Assembly (NCBI RefSeq): GCF_002979435.1
Contig: NZ_PCOV01000006.1
Span: 124,001-188,000 of the forward strand
Length of the DNA stretch: 64,000 bases
Source of the DNA: Microbacterium sp. MYb66
Lineage (GTDB): Bacteria > Actinomycetota > Actinomycetes > Actinomycetales > Microbacteriaceae
Direction: 5' to 3'
Made by a program: the position numbers and the translations under genes. The notes under the pieces are model-generated. The model was not told the origin of the DNA, made no database searches, and saw only the letters and a program-made list of their open reading frames with translations. Positions 37,431 through 45,200 of the stretch are shown here, in pieces (the stretch's first letter is position 1; each line of letters opens with the position of its first letter).

Positions 37431-38888
37431 TTAAGCGTTGCCGCCCGAGAGCTTCTCGCGCAGAGCCGCGAGCGCCTCGTCGTCAGCGAGCGTGCCGGCG
37501 CCGGCAACCTCGCTGGTGAAGGACTGGCCGCCCCCGAAGTCGTCTCCAGCCGCAGCCTCGGCCTCGGCCGCCTTGACGACCTGAGCCTTGTGCGCCTCCC
37601 AGCGAGCCTGGGCCGCAGCGTACTCCTGCTCCCATGCCTCGCGCTGGGCGTCGAAGCCTTCCTTCCACGCACCGGTCTCGGCGTCGAAGCCCTCCGGGTA
37701 CTTGTACTCGCCGTTCTCGTCGTACTCGGCGAGCATGCCGTACAGGGCCGGGTCGAACTCGGTGCCGTTGGGGTCGACCGACTCGTTGGCCTGCTTCAGC
37801 GACAGCGAGATGCGACGACGCTCGAGGTCGATGTCGATGACCTTGACGAAGACCTCTTCGCCGACCGACACGACCTGCTCGGCCAGCTCGACGTGCTTGC
37901 TGGAGAGCTCGGAGATGTGGACGAGGCCCTCGATGCCGTCTGCGACGCGGACGAACGCACCGAACGGAACGAGCTTGGTGACCTTACCCGGCGTGACCTG
38001 ACCGATCGCGTGGGTACGGGCGAAGACCTGCCACGGGTCTTCCTGCGTCGCCTTCAGCGACAGGGAGACGCGCTCGCGGTCGAGGTCGACCTCGAGGATC
38101 TCGACGGTGACCTCCTGGCCGACCTCGACGACCTCGGAGGCGTGCTCGATGTGCTTCCAGGACAGCTCGGAGACGTGCACGAGGCCGTCCACGCCACCCA
38201 GGTCGACGAACGCACCGAAGTTGACGATCGACGAGACGACACCCTTGCGGACCTGACCCTTGTGCAGGTTGTTCAGGAACGTGGTGCGCGACTCCGACTG
38301 CGTCTGCTCGAGCAGCGCGCGGCGGCTCAGGACGACGTTGTTGCGGTTCTTGTCGAGTTCGAGGATCTTGGCCTCGATCTCCTGGCCGAGGTACGGCGTG
38401 AGGTCGCGGACGCGACGCAGCTCGATGAGCGACGCCGGCAGGAAGCCACGGAGGCCGATGTCGACGATGAGTCCACCCTTGACGACCTCGATGACCGTAC
38501 CGGTGACGACGCCGTCGTTCTCCTTGATCTTCTCGACGTCTCCCCAGGCACGCTCATACTGTGCGCGCTTCTTGGAGAGGATCAGGCGGCCTTCCTTGTC
38601 CTCCTTCTGGAGAACGAGGGCCTCGACCAGATCGCCGACAGCGACGACCTCGTTGGGGTCGACGTCGTGCTTGATCGAGAGCTCGCGCGAGGGGATGACA
38701 CCCTCGGTCTTGTAGCCGACATCGAGGAGGACCTCATCGCGGTCGATCTTGACGATCGTGCCTTCGATGATGTCGCCGTCGTTGAAGAACTTCAGGGTCT
38801 TCTCGACCGCGGCCAGGAAGTCCTCAGCAGATCCGATGTCGTTGATGGCGACCTGCTTGGTGGCCGGGGCGGTCGTTGCGGTAGTCAT
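37431..38888 (-). CDS. rpsA: 30S ribosomal protein S1
   Basis: S1 binds mRNA at the small ribosomal subunit. The 485-residue protein carries four S1 RNA-binding domains (about 36-105, 122-190, 208-277 and 294-364), including GAFVDLGGVDGLVHVSELSW and GAFVRVADGIEGLVHISELS. A C-terminal acidic tail has Trp-rich KEGFDAQREAWEQEY segments. The ATG is preceded by AGGA. The leader is long (over 100 bp) and holds a 35-bp dyad. Confidence 0.97.
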   Translation of the reverse strand: MTTATTAPATKQVAINDIGSAEDFLAAVEKTLKFFNDGDIIEGTIVKIDRDEVLLDVGYKTEGVIPSRELSIKHDVDPNEVVAVGDLVEALVLQKEDKEGRLILSKKRAQYERAWGDVEKIKENDGVVTGTVIEVVKGGLIVDIGLRGFLPASLIELRRVRDLTPYLGQEIEAKILELDKNRNNVVLSRRALLEQTQSESRTTFLNNLHKGQVRKGVVSSIVNFGAFVDLGGVDGLVHVSELSWKHIEHASEVVEVGQEVTVEILEVDLDRERVSLSLKATQEDPWQVFARTHAIGQVTPGKVTKLVPFGAFVRVADGIEGLVHISELSSKHVELAEQVVSVGEEVFVKVIDIDLERRRISLSLKQANESVDPNGTEFDPALYGMLAEYDENGEYKYPEGFDAETGAWKEGFDAQREAWEQEYAAAQARWEAHKAQVVKAAEAEAAAGDDFGGGQSFTSEVAGAGTLADDEALAALREKLSGGNA

Positions 38889-38986
38889 GTAGTGGGTTGT
38901 CCTTGTGAATGGAGACTCAGGCTGGGAGGCAACGACCGCGCACGGCCGACTGCATGCTTCGCAGCGAAATGGATTTTGGTTTGCTC

Positions 38987-39021
38987 GTCACGAGGGCATG
39001 CGCATGCACGCCACGAGTGAC
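38987..39021. repeat. Long imperfect dyad in the rpsA leader, core GCATGCGCATGC
   Basis: GTCACGAGGGCATGC and GCATGCACGCCACGAGTGAC form an imperfect palindrome around the perfect 12-bp core GCATGCGCATGC (38996-39007). Another GCATGC occurs at 38952-38957. It lies about 100-130 bp upstream of rpsA and could be an operator or an RNA structure for S1 autoregulation. Confidence 0.5.
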
Positions 39022-39115
39022 AATCAAGGCTATCAGAAGTTCAGATGCCGCAGGGAGCCGAAGTTCGCGGCCCTCTGCCTGTGGATAACTCCAGCGGCTC
39101 TCTCCGCATTCCGCA

Positions 39116-39121
39116 TACCGT
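39116..39121 (+). promoter_or_regulatory. -10 element of the lipoprotein gene at 39128
   Basis: TACCGT ends 6 nt before the GTG at 39128, again predicting a leaderless mRNA and supporting that start. Confidence 0.45.
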
Positions 39122-39127
39122 GGCCGG

Positions 39128-39682
39128 GTGCTTCCCGTCGCCTCTCCCCGCTCCCCACTCCGACCCACTCGTCTCGGCGCCGTCACGATGGCGATGATCG
39201 CGGTCATGCTCGCGGGGTGCGCCCCGACACCGACGCCCACGCCGACACCGACCGCCCCGTTCGCCTCGGAGGAGGAAGCCTTCGCCGCAGCGGAAGAGAC
39301 GTATCGGGCGTACACCGACGCTACGAACAGAACGGACCTGGACGATCCCAAGACGTTTGCGCCTGTTTATGACTGGCTGGTCGGCGAGGCGCTGACCGCT
39401 GCAATCGAGAATTACGGCGAGTTTCACGCGGCCAAAATCACGCGCACAGGTGCCTCTACGTTCGACACCTTTGATCCGACCAAATATTCGCCCACCAGGA
39501 TCACGGTCCGGCTCTGTCTGGACGTATCGAACGTGGAACTCTTCGACGCCACTGGCGCGTCCGCCGTTCCCGTTGACAGACCACCCCGTCGGCCAATCGA
39601 AGTCGAGTTCGTCCCGGCTGGCACTCCTACGACACTCGCCATCTCGTCGACGATCCCGACAAGTGAGCACCCATGCGACTGA
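39128..39682 (+). CDS. Secreted lipoprotein of unknown function
   Basis: This 184-residue protein has a lipoprotein signal with lipobox MLAGC (Cys31) followed by a TPTPTPTPT linker. The folded part (about 48-184) begins with a helix rich in Ala/Glu (EEEAFAAAEETYRAYTDATN) and continues in beta strands; an NTF2-like fold is possible but not demonstrated. Codons in the middle of the gene are more AT-rich than in neighbours. The end overlaps the next gene by 10 bp, so the two are expressed together. I know no function for it. Confidence 0.75.
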   Translation: MLPVASPRSPLRPTRLGAVTMAMIAVMLAGCAPTPTPTPTPTAPFASEEEAFAAAEETYRAYTDATNRTDLDDPKTFAPVYDWLVGEALTAAIENYGEFHAAKITRTGASTFDTFDPTKYSPTRITVRLCLDVSNVELFDATGASAVPVDRPPRRPIEVEFVPAGTPTTLAISSTIPTSEHPCD

Positions 39683-40452
39683 ACAGGGAGCACATCGCGG
39701 CCATTTTCATGACAACGTGCATCTTGATACCTGCTGGTGAGCTCGACGGCCCCCCACCTCAAACTGGCATCGAAGGCGCGTGGGCGTCTACTGGGAACAA
39801 CACGGTCGTGATCTCCGGCACCCAGACCCAGCACGACGGACGCGCCACCCCGGACGACAACTCCCCCGGCCGCACCGAGCGTCCTGCAGAGCGCCCCCCG
39901 TGCGAGGTCACCGCCGCACGTATCGCGACCTGCGGTTTCGACGCAGTGAAGGTGACGAACGAGGAAGGGCATCCGCTGACGATCACCGACCTCGCGCAGT
40001 TCGCCCCCAGTCCCACAACGACCACCGCCGAACCGAGCAATGCGGGTGTCGCGGGCATGCCGTCGAACTTCGTGGCTCCGGCTTCCGTGCAGACCCGGAG
40101 CGGTGATCTGTTCGGCCGTCCCGTCGCCGTCCGCTTCACGCCCGCCGGCTTCGACTTCGACTACGGCGACGGCACCAGCGCCACCACGCGCAGCGGCGGT
40201 CAGACTTGGGCCGCGCTCGGCCAGGCGCCGTTCACCCCGACCCCGACGAGCCATTCCTACCGAGGCCGCGGCATCTACGCGGCGCACGTCACCGTCCGGT
40301 ACACGGCGGAGGTGGACATCGGCGGCGGCTGGTTCCCGATCTCCGGCGAGCTGTCGATCGTCGGCGCCGCGCAGCAGATCCGGATCTTCGAGGCGCACAC
40401 AGCGCTGGTCGCCCGAACCTGCGCCGAGCAGCCTGCGGCTCCGGGATGCTGA
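39673..40452 (+). CDS. Secreted protein with PKD-like domain
   Basis: This 259-residue protein has a hydrophobic N-terminal export segment (IAAIFMTTCILIPA), a low-complexity Thr/Pro-rich stretch, and a domain with the PKD hallmarks FDYGDGTSATT and SHSYRGRGIYAAHVTVRY (about 165-215). PKD domains are beta-sandwich modules of extracellular proteins. Cys pairs (PPCEVTAARIATC and RTCAEQPAAPGC) may form disulfides. It overlaps the lipoprotein gene by 10 bp. The pair is probably surface-exposed; the role is unknown. Confidence 0.72.
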   Translation: MRLNREHIAAIFMTTCILIPAGELDGPPPQTGIEGAWASTGNNTVVISGTQTQHDGRATPDDNSPGRTERPAERPPCEVTAARIATCGFDAVKVTNEEGHPLTITDLAQFAPSPTTTTAEPSNAGVAGMPSNFVAPASVQTRSGDLFGRPVAVRFTPAGFDFDYGDGTSATTRSGGQTWAALGQAPFTPTPTSHSYRGRGIYAAHVTVRYTAEVDIGGGWFPISGELSIVGAAQQIRIFEAHTALVARTCAEQPAAPGC

Positions 40453-40506
40453 ACGCGTCAGCCGTCAAACCCGCGCCCGAATCTCCGCCACGCGTCGACG
40501 GCGGCG

Positions 40507-41232
40507 CTAGCGCACGACCCTCAGGATGACGGGGGCTCCATCGGCGTCGACGTGATCCGCGAGAGTCAGAACCTCGTCCGGCGCGACGCCCTCGGCCGAA
40601 ACGAAGGTGATCTGCGGCACGAGGTCCCTCGTGCAGATGGTGTCCGTATGCGAGTGCAGCCGGACGACACCCTCCTTCTCGCTCGTGGCGTCGAACTCGC
40701 CGGAACCCGGCATGCATGTCGACGATCCCCAGGTCAGTACGGCGAGCTCGCCCTCTTCGATCCATGCAGCGGCGGGCACCTGCGCCGACGGACGGTCGGC
40801 CGGCTGGATCTCGCCATCCTCGAGGCCCGCCAGCGTGAGTTCGGTGGTCTCGCCCCCTGCCTCGGTCAGGGTCAGTTCCACAGGACGCGACGAATCGAAC
40901 CCCGCGGGCAACCCGATGTAGGTCCCGTGGGCCGTCCGCACGGTCGCGCATATCTCGTCCTCTCCGGCGACGAGCACGATGTCGAGAGACTGCTCACCCG
41001 CGACGATGTCGCCGATCTGCGGCGCGCATGCGTCGCCCCAGGTCTTGATGACGAACGAGGTCGCGTCGAGCCACGCGGCTCGCGGCGCCGACGACTCGTC
41101 AGCGACGACCGGGTCGGCCGTGGACTCGGGGGTGGGCGAGGTCCCCGCCGCCGTCGCGCATCCGGTCAGCACGGCGGCCAGCACCAGTCCGCCCAGGACG
41201 ACAGACGAGCACGCACGCAGAGAGATTGTCAT
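40507..41232 (-). CDS. Lipoprotein with an internally duplicated domain
   Basis: This 241-residue protein has a lipoprotein signal (lipobox LTGC, Cys25) and two related repeats of about 90 residues: AAWLDATSFVIKTWGDACAP and AAWIEEGELAVLTWGSSTCM each begin one, and each carries a second cysteine further on (DEICATV and DTICTRD). I do not recognise the domain. It converges on the PKD-protein gene and diverges from the exonuclease gene across an 86-bp intergenic region. It is exported and anchored outside the membrane; the role is unknown. Confidence 0.75.
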   Translation of the reverse strand: MTISLRACSSVVLGGLVLAAVLTGCATAAGTSPTPESTADPVVADESSAPRAAWLDATSFVIKTWGDACAPQIGDIVAGEQSLDIVLVAGEDEICATVRTAHGTYIGLPAGFDSSRPVELTLTEAGGETTELTLAGLEDGEIQPADRPSAQVPAAAWIEEGELAVLTWGSSTCMPGSGEFDATSEKEGVVRLHSHTDTICTRDLVPQITFVSAEGVAPDEVLTLADHVDADGAPVILRVVR

Positions 41233-41305
41233 ACCTGCGAGTGTCGAGAGCGGTCGAACCGTCTCAGATGCCCGAGCCGGCCCCGTCTCCCCCGGACCGG
41301 CGTGC

Positions 41306-41311
41306 GAGACT
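41306..41311 (+). promoter_or_regulatory. -10 element of the exonuclease gene
   Basis: GAGACT ends 7 nt before the GTG at 41319. It differs at its first base from the TAGACT element seen at uvrA, dnaE and coaE. Confidence 0.4.
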
Positions 41312-41318
41312 GTGGTTC

Positions 41319-42257
41319 GTGACCGATCGCCTGATGCTGCTCGACACCGCCAGCCTGTACTTCCGCGCCTTCTACGGGGTCCCAGACAAGGTGACCGCGC
41401 CGGACGGGTCGCCGATCAACGCCGCGCGGGGCCTGCTCGACATCATCGCCAAGCTCGTCACTCTGTATCAGCCCACGCATGTGATCGCCTGCTGGGACGA
41501 CGACTGGCGCCCCCAGTGGCGGGTCGATCTCATCCCGAGCTACAAGACGCACCGTGTCGTCGAGGTCGTCGTCAGCGGACCGGACATCGAAGAGGTACCC
41601 GACCCGCTCGAGGCGCAGATCCCGCTCATCCGCGAGACGCTCGCCGCCATCGGCATCCCCATCATCGGTATCGCCGACCACGAGGCCGACGACGTCATCG
41701 GAACGCTCGCGACGCACGCCACGATGCCGGTCGACATCGTCACCGGCGACCGGGACCTCTTCCAGCTCGTGGATGACGCCCGCGACGTCCGGGTGATCTA
41801 CACCGCGCGAGGCATGAGCAACCTCGAGATCGTGACCGACGCCACGGTGGTCGCGAAGTACGGAGTTCTCCCGTCCCAGTACGCGGACTTCGCCACGATG
41901 CGCGGCGACGCGTCCGACGGTCTGCCCGGAGTGGCCGGCGTCGGCGAGAAGACGGCCGCCACCCTGCTCCAGACGCACAGTGACCTCGAGGGCATCCGGG
42001 CCGCAGCCGAAGCAGGAGAGGGAATGAGTGCGGGCGTGCGCGCGAAGATCCTCGCCGCCTCCGCCTACCTCGACGTGGCTCCCACCGTGGTGGCGGTGGC
42101 CACCTCGCTGCCGATCACCGACCCCGGCATCCCTCTGCGCGTGCTCGACCCGTCCGAAGTGGACGCGGCGTCCGCTCTCGCCGAGAGATGGAATCTCGGC
42201 GGTTCGATGACGCGCGCGGTCGCCGCGGTGTCGAACGCCGCCCTCCCCACGAACTGA
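41319..42257 (+). CDS. 5'-3' exonuclease (PolA N-terminal domain type)
   Basis: This 312-residue protein matches the stand-alone 5' nuclease domain of DNA polymerase I: LMLLDTASLYFRAFYG at the start, ADHEADDVIGTLA, VTGDRDLFQLV and the helix-hairpin-helix SDGLPGVAGVGEKTAATLL. The acidic residues in these motifs bind two metal ions. It should remove RNA primers or flaps without a polymerase domain. I prefer the GTG at 41319 because a -10-like element lies 7 nt upstream; an ATG at 41268 is also in frame. Confidence 0.9.
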   Translation: MTDRLMLLDTASLYFRAFYGVPDKVTAPDGSPINAARGLLDIIAKLVTLYQPTHVIACWDDDWRPQWRVDLIPSYKTHRVVEVVVSGPDIEEVPDPLEAQIPLIRETLAAIGIPIIGIADHEADDVIGTLATHATMPVDIVTGDRDLFQLVDDARDVRVIYTARGMSNLEIVTDATVVAKYGVLPSQYADFATMRGDASDGLPGVAGVGEKTAATLLQTHSDLEGIRAAAEAGEGMSAGVRAKILAASAYLDVAPTVVAVATSLPITDPGIPLRVLDPSEVDAASALAERWNLGGSMTRAVAAVSNAALPTN

Positions 42258-42274
42258 CGTCGGGATCGGACCGC

Positions 42275-43261
42275 TCACTCCGCCCAGCCGAGCAACCGCG
42301 AAAGACCCCAGGTCGTCACGATCCGCGATGCCGGGATCCCCGCGCGCTCCGCACGTTCCGCCCCGTGGTCGAGCAGCGAGAGCTGTCCGGGGGCGTGCGC
42401 GTCGGAGTCGATCGAGAACAGGCATCCGGCCTCGAGGGCGATCGCGATCAGCTCGTCCGGCGGGTCCTGCCGTTCCGGTCGCGAGTTGATCTCGACCGCC
42501 ACGCCGTTCTCGGCACAGGCGGCGAAGACCGCTGCTGCGTCGAACTCCGATTGCGGCCGAGTGCCGCGATCCCCCTGCACGAGCCTGCCCGTGCAGTGCC
42601 CGAGCACATTGACCCGCGGATGCGCCACCGCGGCGAGCATCCGCGCCGTCATGGGTCGCGCGTCCATGCGCAGCTTGGAATGCACCGACGCGACCACGAT
42701 GTCCAGCTCCGCGAGCAGCGAGTCCTCCTGGTCGAGGGCGCCGTCCTCGAGGATGTCGACCTCGATTCCGGCGAGCAGAGTGAAGCCGTCGCCGGACTCC
42801 GCACGCACCAATGGAATCTGCTCGCGGAGGCGCTCAGCCGACAGCCCCCGCGCGACCCGCAGCCTGGGCGAGTGATCCGTGATCGCCTGGTACTCGTGTC
42901 CTTGCGCCCGAGCGGCGGCGGCCATCACGGGGATCGACGTCGTGCCGTCGGACCAGTCGGTGTGCGCGTGCAGATCGCCCCGGAGCTTCGCCCGCAGTTC
43001 GGACACCCGCTCCGGCTCCACCTCCCCGCGAAGCTCCACGAGATATTCGGGTGTCCGCCCCGCCTGGGCCTGGCGGATCACGGCGAACGTGGACTCGCCG
43101 ATTCCTTTGGCCGCACGCAGCCGCGTGGGGTCGTCCCTGACGTCGTCCGGCAGATCCTGCAGAGTCGCGGCAGCCTGACGAAAAGCCTTGGCTCGATACC
43201 GCGACGCCCGCTCCCGCTCCAGTAGCGAAGCGATCTCGAGCAGGGCATCGACGGGATCCAT
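42275..43261 (-). CDS. PHP-domain phosphoesterase (PolX-like, no polymerase domain)
   Basis: This 328-residue protein has an N-terminal helix-hairpin-helix region (about 5-75, with KGIGESTFAVIR) as in the PolX N-terminus, and a C-terminal PHP metal-dependent phosphoesterase domain with HAHTDWSDG, AITDHS, GIEVDILEDG, ASVHSKLR, LGHCTGR and SIDSDAHAPG. PHP domains bind three metals and hydrolyse phosphoesters. The nucleotidyl-transferase core of PolX is absent. A nuclease or 3'-end processing role is inferred. It starts 3 bp after trpD and converges on the 5'-3' exonuclease gene with 17 bp between the stop codons. Confidence 0.88.
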   Translation of the reverse strand: MDPVDALLEIASLLERERASRYRAKAFRQAAATLQDLPDDVRDDPTRLRAAKGIGESTFAVIRQAQAGRTPEYLVELRGEVEPERVSELRAKLRGDLHAHTDWSDGTTSIPVMAAAARAQGHEYQAITDHSPRLRVARGLSAERLREQIPLVRAESGDGFTLLAGIEVDILEDGALDQEDSLLAELDIVVASVHSKLRMDARPMTARMLAAVAHPRVNVLGHCTGRLVQGDRGTRPQSEFDAAAVFAACAENGVAVEINSRPERQDPPDELIAIALEAGCLFSIDSDAHAPGQLSLLDHGAERAERAGIPASRIVTTWGLSRLLGWAE

Positions 43262-43263
43262 GA

Positions 43264-44334
43264 TCACTCCTGGGGGGAGGCCAACTCGCGACTCACGCCG
43301 ATCCACTGATCCAGCTTCGCCAGCGCGCGTCCGTCGTCGACGGCAGCGGTCGCCTTCTCATACGCCTCGCGGAGGCGCTCCAGGATCGGGCGCTGCACCT
43401 GACCGGCGTCCTGGGAGAGTTCGAACGCCACGATCCCCGCTGCTGCGTTGAGGAGCACGATGTCTCGCACCGCGCCGGTCTCCCCTGCCAGCGTGCGCCG
43501 GAGGACCTCCGCATTGTGCTGCGGCGATCCGCCGATCAGGTCGGAGAGATCGGCGATCGGGATGCCGAGGTCGCGCGGGTCGAGGTCGTGCTCGTGGATA
43601 TCTCCTCGCGTGACTTCCCAGATGCGGCTGTGTCCGGTGGTCGTGAGCTCGTCGAGCCCGTCATCGCCACGGAAGACGAGCGCCGTCGCCCCGCGGGTCC
43701 GGAACACGCCGGTGATCAGCGGGACGCGCTCGATCTGAGCGACACCCACGGCGTTGGCCTCGGCGCGCGCGGGGTTGCAGAGCGGCCCGAGCATGTTGAA
43801 GACGGTGGGTACGCCGAGCTGTGCGCGGACCGGGCCCGCGTGCTTGAACCCGGGGTGGAAGGCACCGGCCCACGCGAACGTGATTCCCGTGCGGTCGAGG
43901 ATGGATGCGACGGCCGCAGGGTCGAGCGACAGCTCGAGTCCCAGTGCCCCGAGGACATCGGACGAGCCGGAGGCTGAGCTCGCCGCACGGTTGCCGTGCT
44001 TGACGACCGGCACTCCCGTCGCACCGATGATGATGGCAGCGGTGGTCGAGACGTTCACCGTGCCGACGCGGTCGCCTCCGGTCCCGACGATGTCGAGCAC
44101 GTCGGGCGACACGGGGAGCGGCACGGCCGCCTCGAGGATCGCGTCGCGGAACCCGACGATCTCGTCGATCGTCTCGCCCTTGGCCCGGAGCGCGACGAGG
44201 AATCCGGCGAGCTGAGCCTCGGTGACACCACCCTGCATGATCTGGCGCATCGCCCACGTGGACTCCCAGACGCTGAGATCACGACGCTCCAGCAGAGAGG
44301 TGAGCACGTCGGACCAGGTCAGCGAATCAGCCAT
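43264..44334 (-). CDS. trpD: Anthranilate phosphoribosyltransferase
   Basis: This enzyme of tryptophan synthesis transfers phosphoribose to anthranilate. The 356-residue protein has GTGGD (84-88), the PRPP-binding KHGNRAASS (112-120) and the SGSSDVLGALG segment that follows. The start MADSLTWSDV is fixed by a TAGGAT -10 ending 7 nt upstream, predicting a leaderless mRNA. As in mycobacteria it is divergent from ctaE rather than part of a trp operon. Confidence 0.96.
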   Translation of the reverse strand: MADSLTWSDVLTSLLERRDLSVWESTWAMRQIMQGGVTEAQLAGFLVALRAKGETIDEIVGFRDAILEAAVPLPVSPDVLDIVGTGGDRVGTVNVSTTAAIIIGATGVPVVKHGNRAASSASGSSDVLGALGLELSLDPAAVASILDRTGITFAWAGAFHPGFKHAGPVRAQLGVPTVFNMLGPLCNPARAEANAVGVAQIERVPLITGVFRTRGATALVFRGDDGLDELTTTGHSRIWEVTRGDIHEHDLDPRDLGIPIADLSDLIGGSPQHNAEVLRRTLAGETGAVRDIVLLNAAAGIVAFELSQDAGQVQRPILERLREAYEKATAAVDDGRALAKLDQWIGVSRELASPQE

Positions 44335-44341
44335 GTGTGCG

Positions 44342-44347
44342 ATCCTA
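44342..44347 (-). promoter_or_regulatory. -10 element of leaderless trpD
   Basis: TAGGAT ends 7 nt before the trpD ATG. Confidence 0.55.
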
Positions 44348-44443
44348 TCGGCGCGGAGAAAACATGCAGATGCTTCCTGGCGGGCGGGCACTCGACGCCG
44401 ATCCCCTGTTTCCCGCGGATTCACCGGGTATTCGCAGCGTTTT

Positions 44444-44459
44444 CTTAGGGTCCCCTAAG
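44444..44459. promoter_or_regulatory. Palindrome CTTAGGG-tc-CCCTAAG upstream of ctaE
   Basis: A perfect 7-bp inverted repeat with a 2-bp centre lies in the trpD-ctaE intergenic region, 68-83 bp before ctaE. It is likely an operator for the cytochrome operon. The half-sites resemble those of IdeR/DtxR (TTAGG...CCTAA), but the spacing is 4 bp instead of 9, so an iron box is not supported. Confidence 0.5.
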
Positions 44460-44514
44460 TCGAAGACGGGCGAATCGAGGGCCGTCAGTGCAAGAATCAC
44501 GCCCGCGGATCGGC

Positions 44515-44520
44515 CATAAT
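44515..44520 (+). promoter_or_regulatory. -10 element of leaderless ctaE operon
   Basis: CATAAT ends 6 nt before the ctaE GTG. GGAGGG occupies the gap and is too close to act as a normal Shine-Dalgarno. Confidence 0.55.
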
Positions 44521-44526
44521 GGAGGG

Positions 44527-45180
44527 GTGACGACCTCAGCGACGTATGCCCCGGCGGCGAGAACGATTAAGCGGCCCAACCCGGTAGCTGTCGGCACCAT
44601 TGTGTGGCTCGGCAGTGAGGTGATGTTCTTCGCGGGACTCTTCGCGATCTACTTCACCCTCCGCAGCACCTCCCCCGAGCTGTGGGCAGACCGGACCGAG
44701 CTGCTGAACGTTCCGTTCGCCGCAGTCAACACTGCGATCCTGGTCCTCTCCTCGTTCACGTGCCAGATGGGTGTGTTCGCGGCAGAAGACCTGCAGCCCT
44801 ACAAGATCGGCAAGGGGCAGAAGAACGGCGCCGGCCGCCGTCGCCTCTTCGGCTGGGGCATGGTCGAGTGGTTCTTCCTCACTTTCGCCCTCGGTGCGAT
44901 CTTCGTCTCCGGCCAGGTGTGGGAGTACGCGCAGCTGGTCGCTGAAGGCATGCCGATCAACGCGGACTCGTATGCCTCCGCCTTCTACCTGACGACCGGC
45001 TTCCACGCCCTGCACGTCACGGGTGGCCTCGTCGCGTTCCTGCTCGTCATCGGCCGTGCGTACGCCGTCAAGAACTTCCGGCACAAGGAGGCGACCTCCT
45101 CGATCGTGGTGTCCTACTACTGGCACTTCGTCGACGTCGTCTGGATCGTGCTGTTCCTCGTTATCTACTTCCTGAAATAA
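44527..45180 (+). CDS. ctaE: Cytochrome c oxidase subunit III
   Basis: This 217-residue integral membrane subunit of the aa3 oxidase has five predicted helices and the conserved segments [31 protein letters not shown] and [16 protein letters not shown]. It starts at the GTG giving [19 protein letters not shown]. It leads the ctaE-qcrC-qcrA-qcrB operon; the gap to qcrC is 20 bp. Grouping oxidase subunit III with the bc1 genes matches the fused bcc-aa3 supercomplex of actinobacteria. Confidence 0.96.
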   Translation: MTTSATYAPAARTIKRPNPVAVGTIVWLGSEVMFFAGLFAIYFTLRSTSPELWADRTELLNVPFAAVNTAILVLSSFTCQMGVFAAEDLQPYKIGKGQKNGAGRRRLFGWGMVEWFFLTFALGAIFVSGQVWEYAQLVAEGMPINADSYASAFYLTTGFHALHVTGGLVAFLLVIGRAYAVKNFRHKEATSSIVVSYYWHFVDVVWIVLFLVIYFLK

Positions 45181-45200
45181 GAGCGGAGCTGATCCCCGAG

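Noticed and set aside
44444..44459. Iron box (IdeR/DtxR) upstream of ctaE
   Set aside because: Half-sites TTAGG and CCTAA are present, but they are 4 bp apart instead of the 9 bp of IdeR boxes, so the site is listed only as an unknown palindrome.
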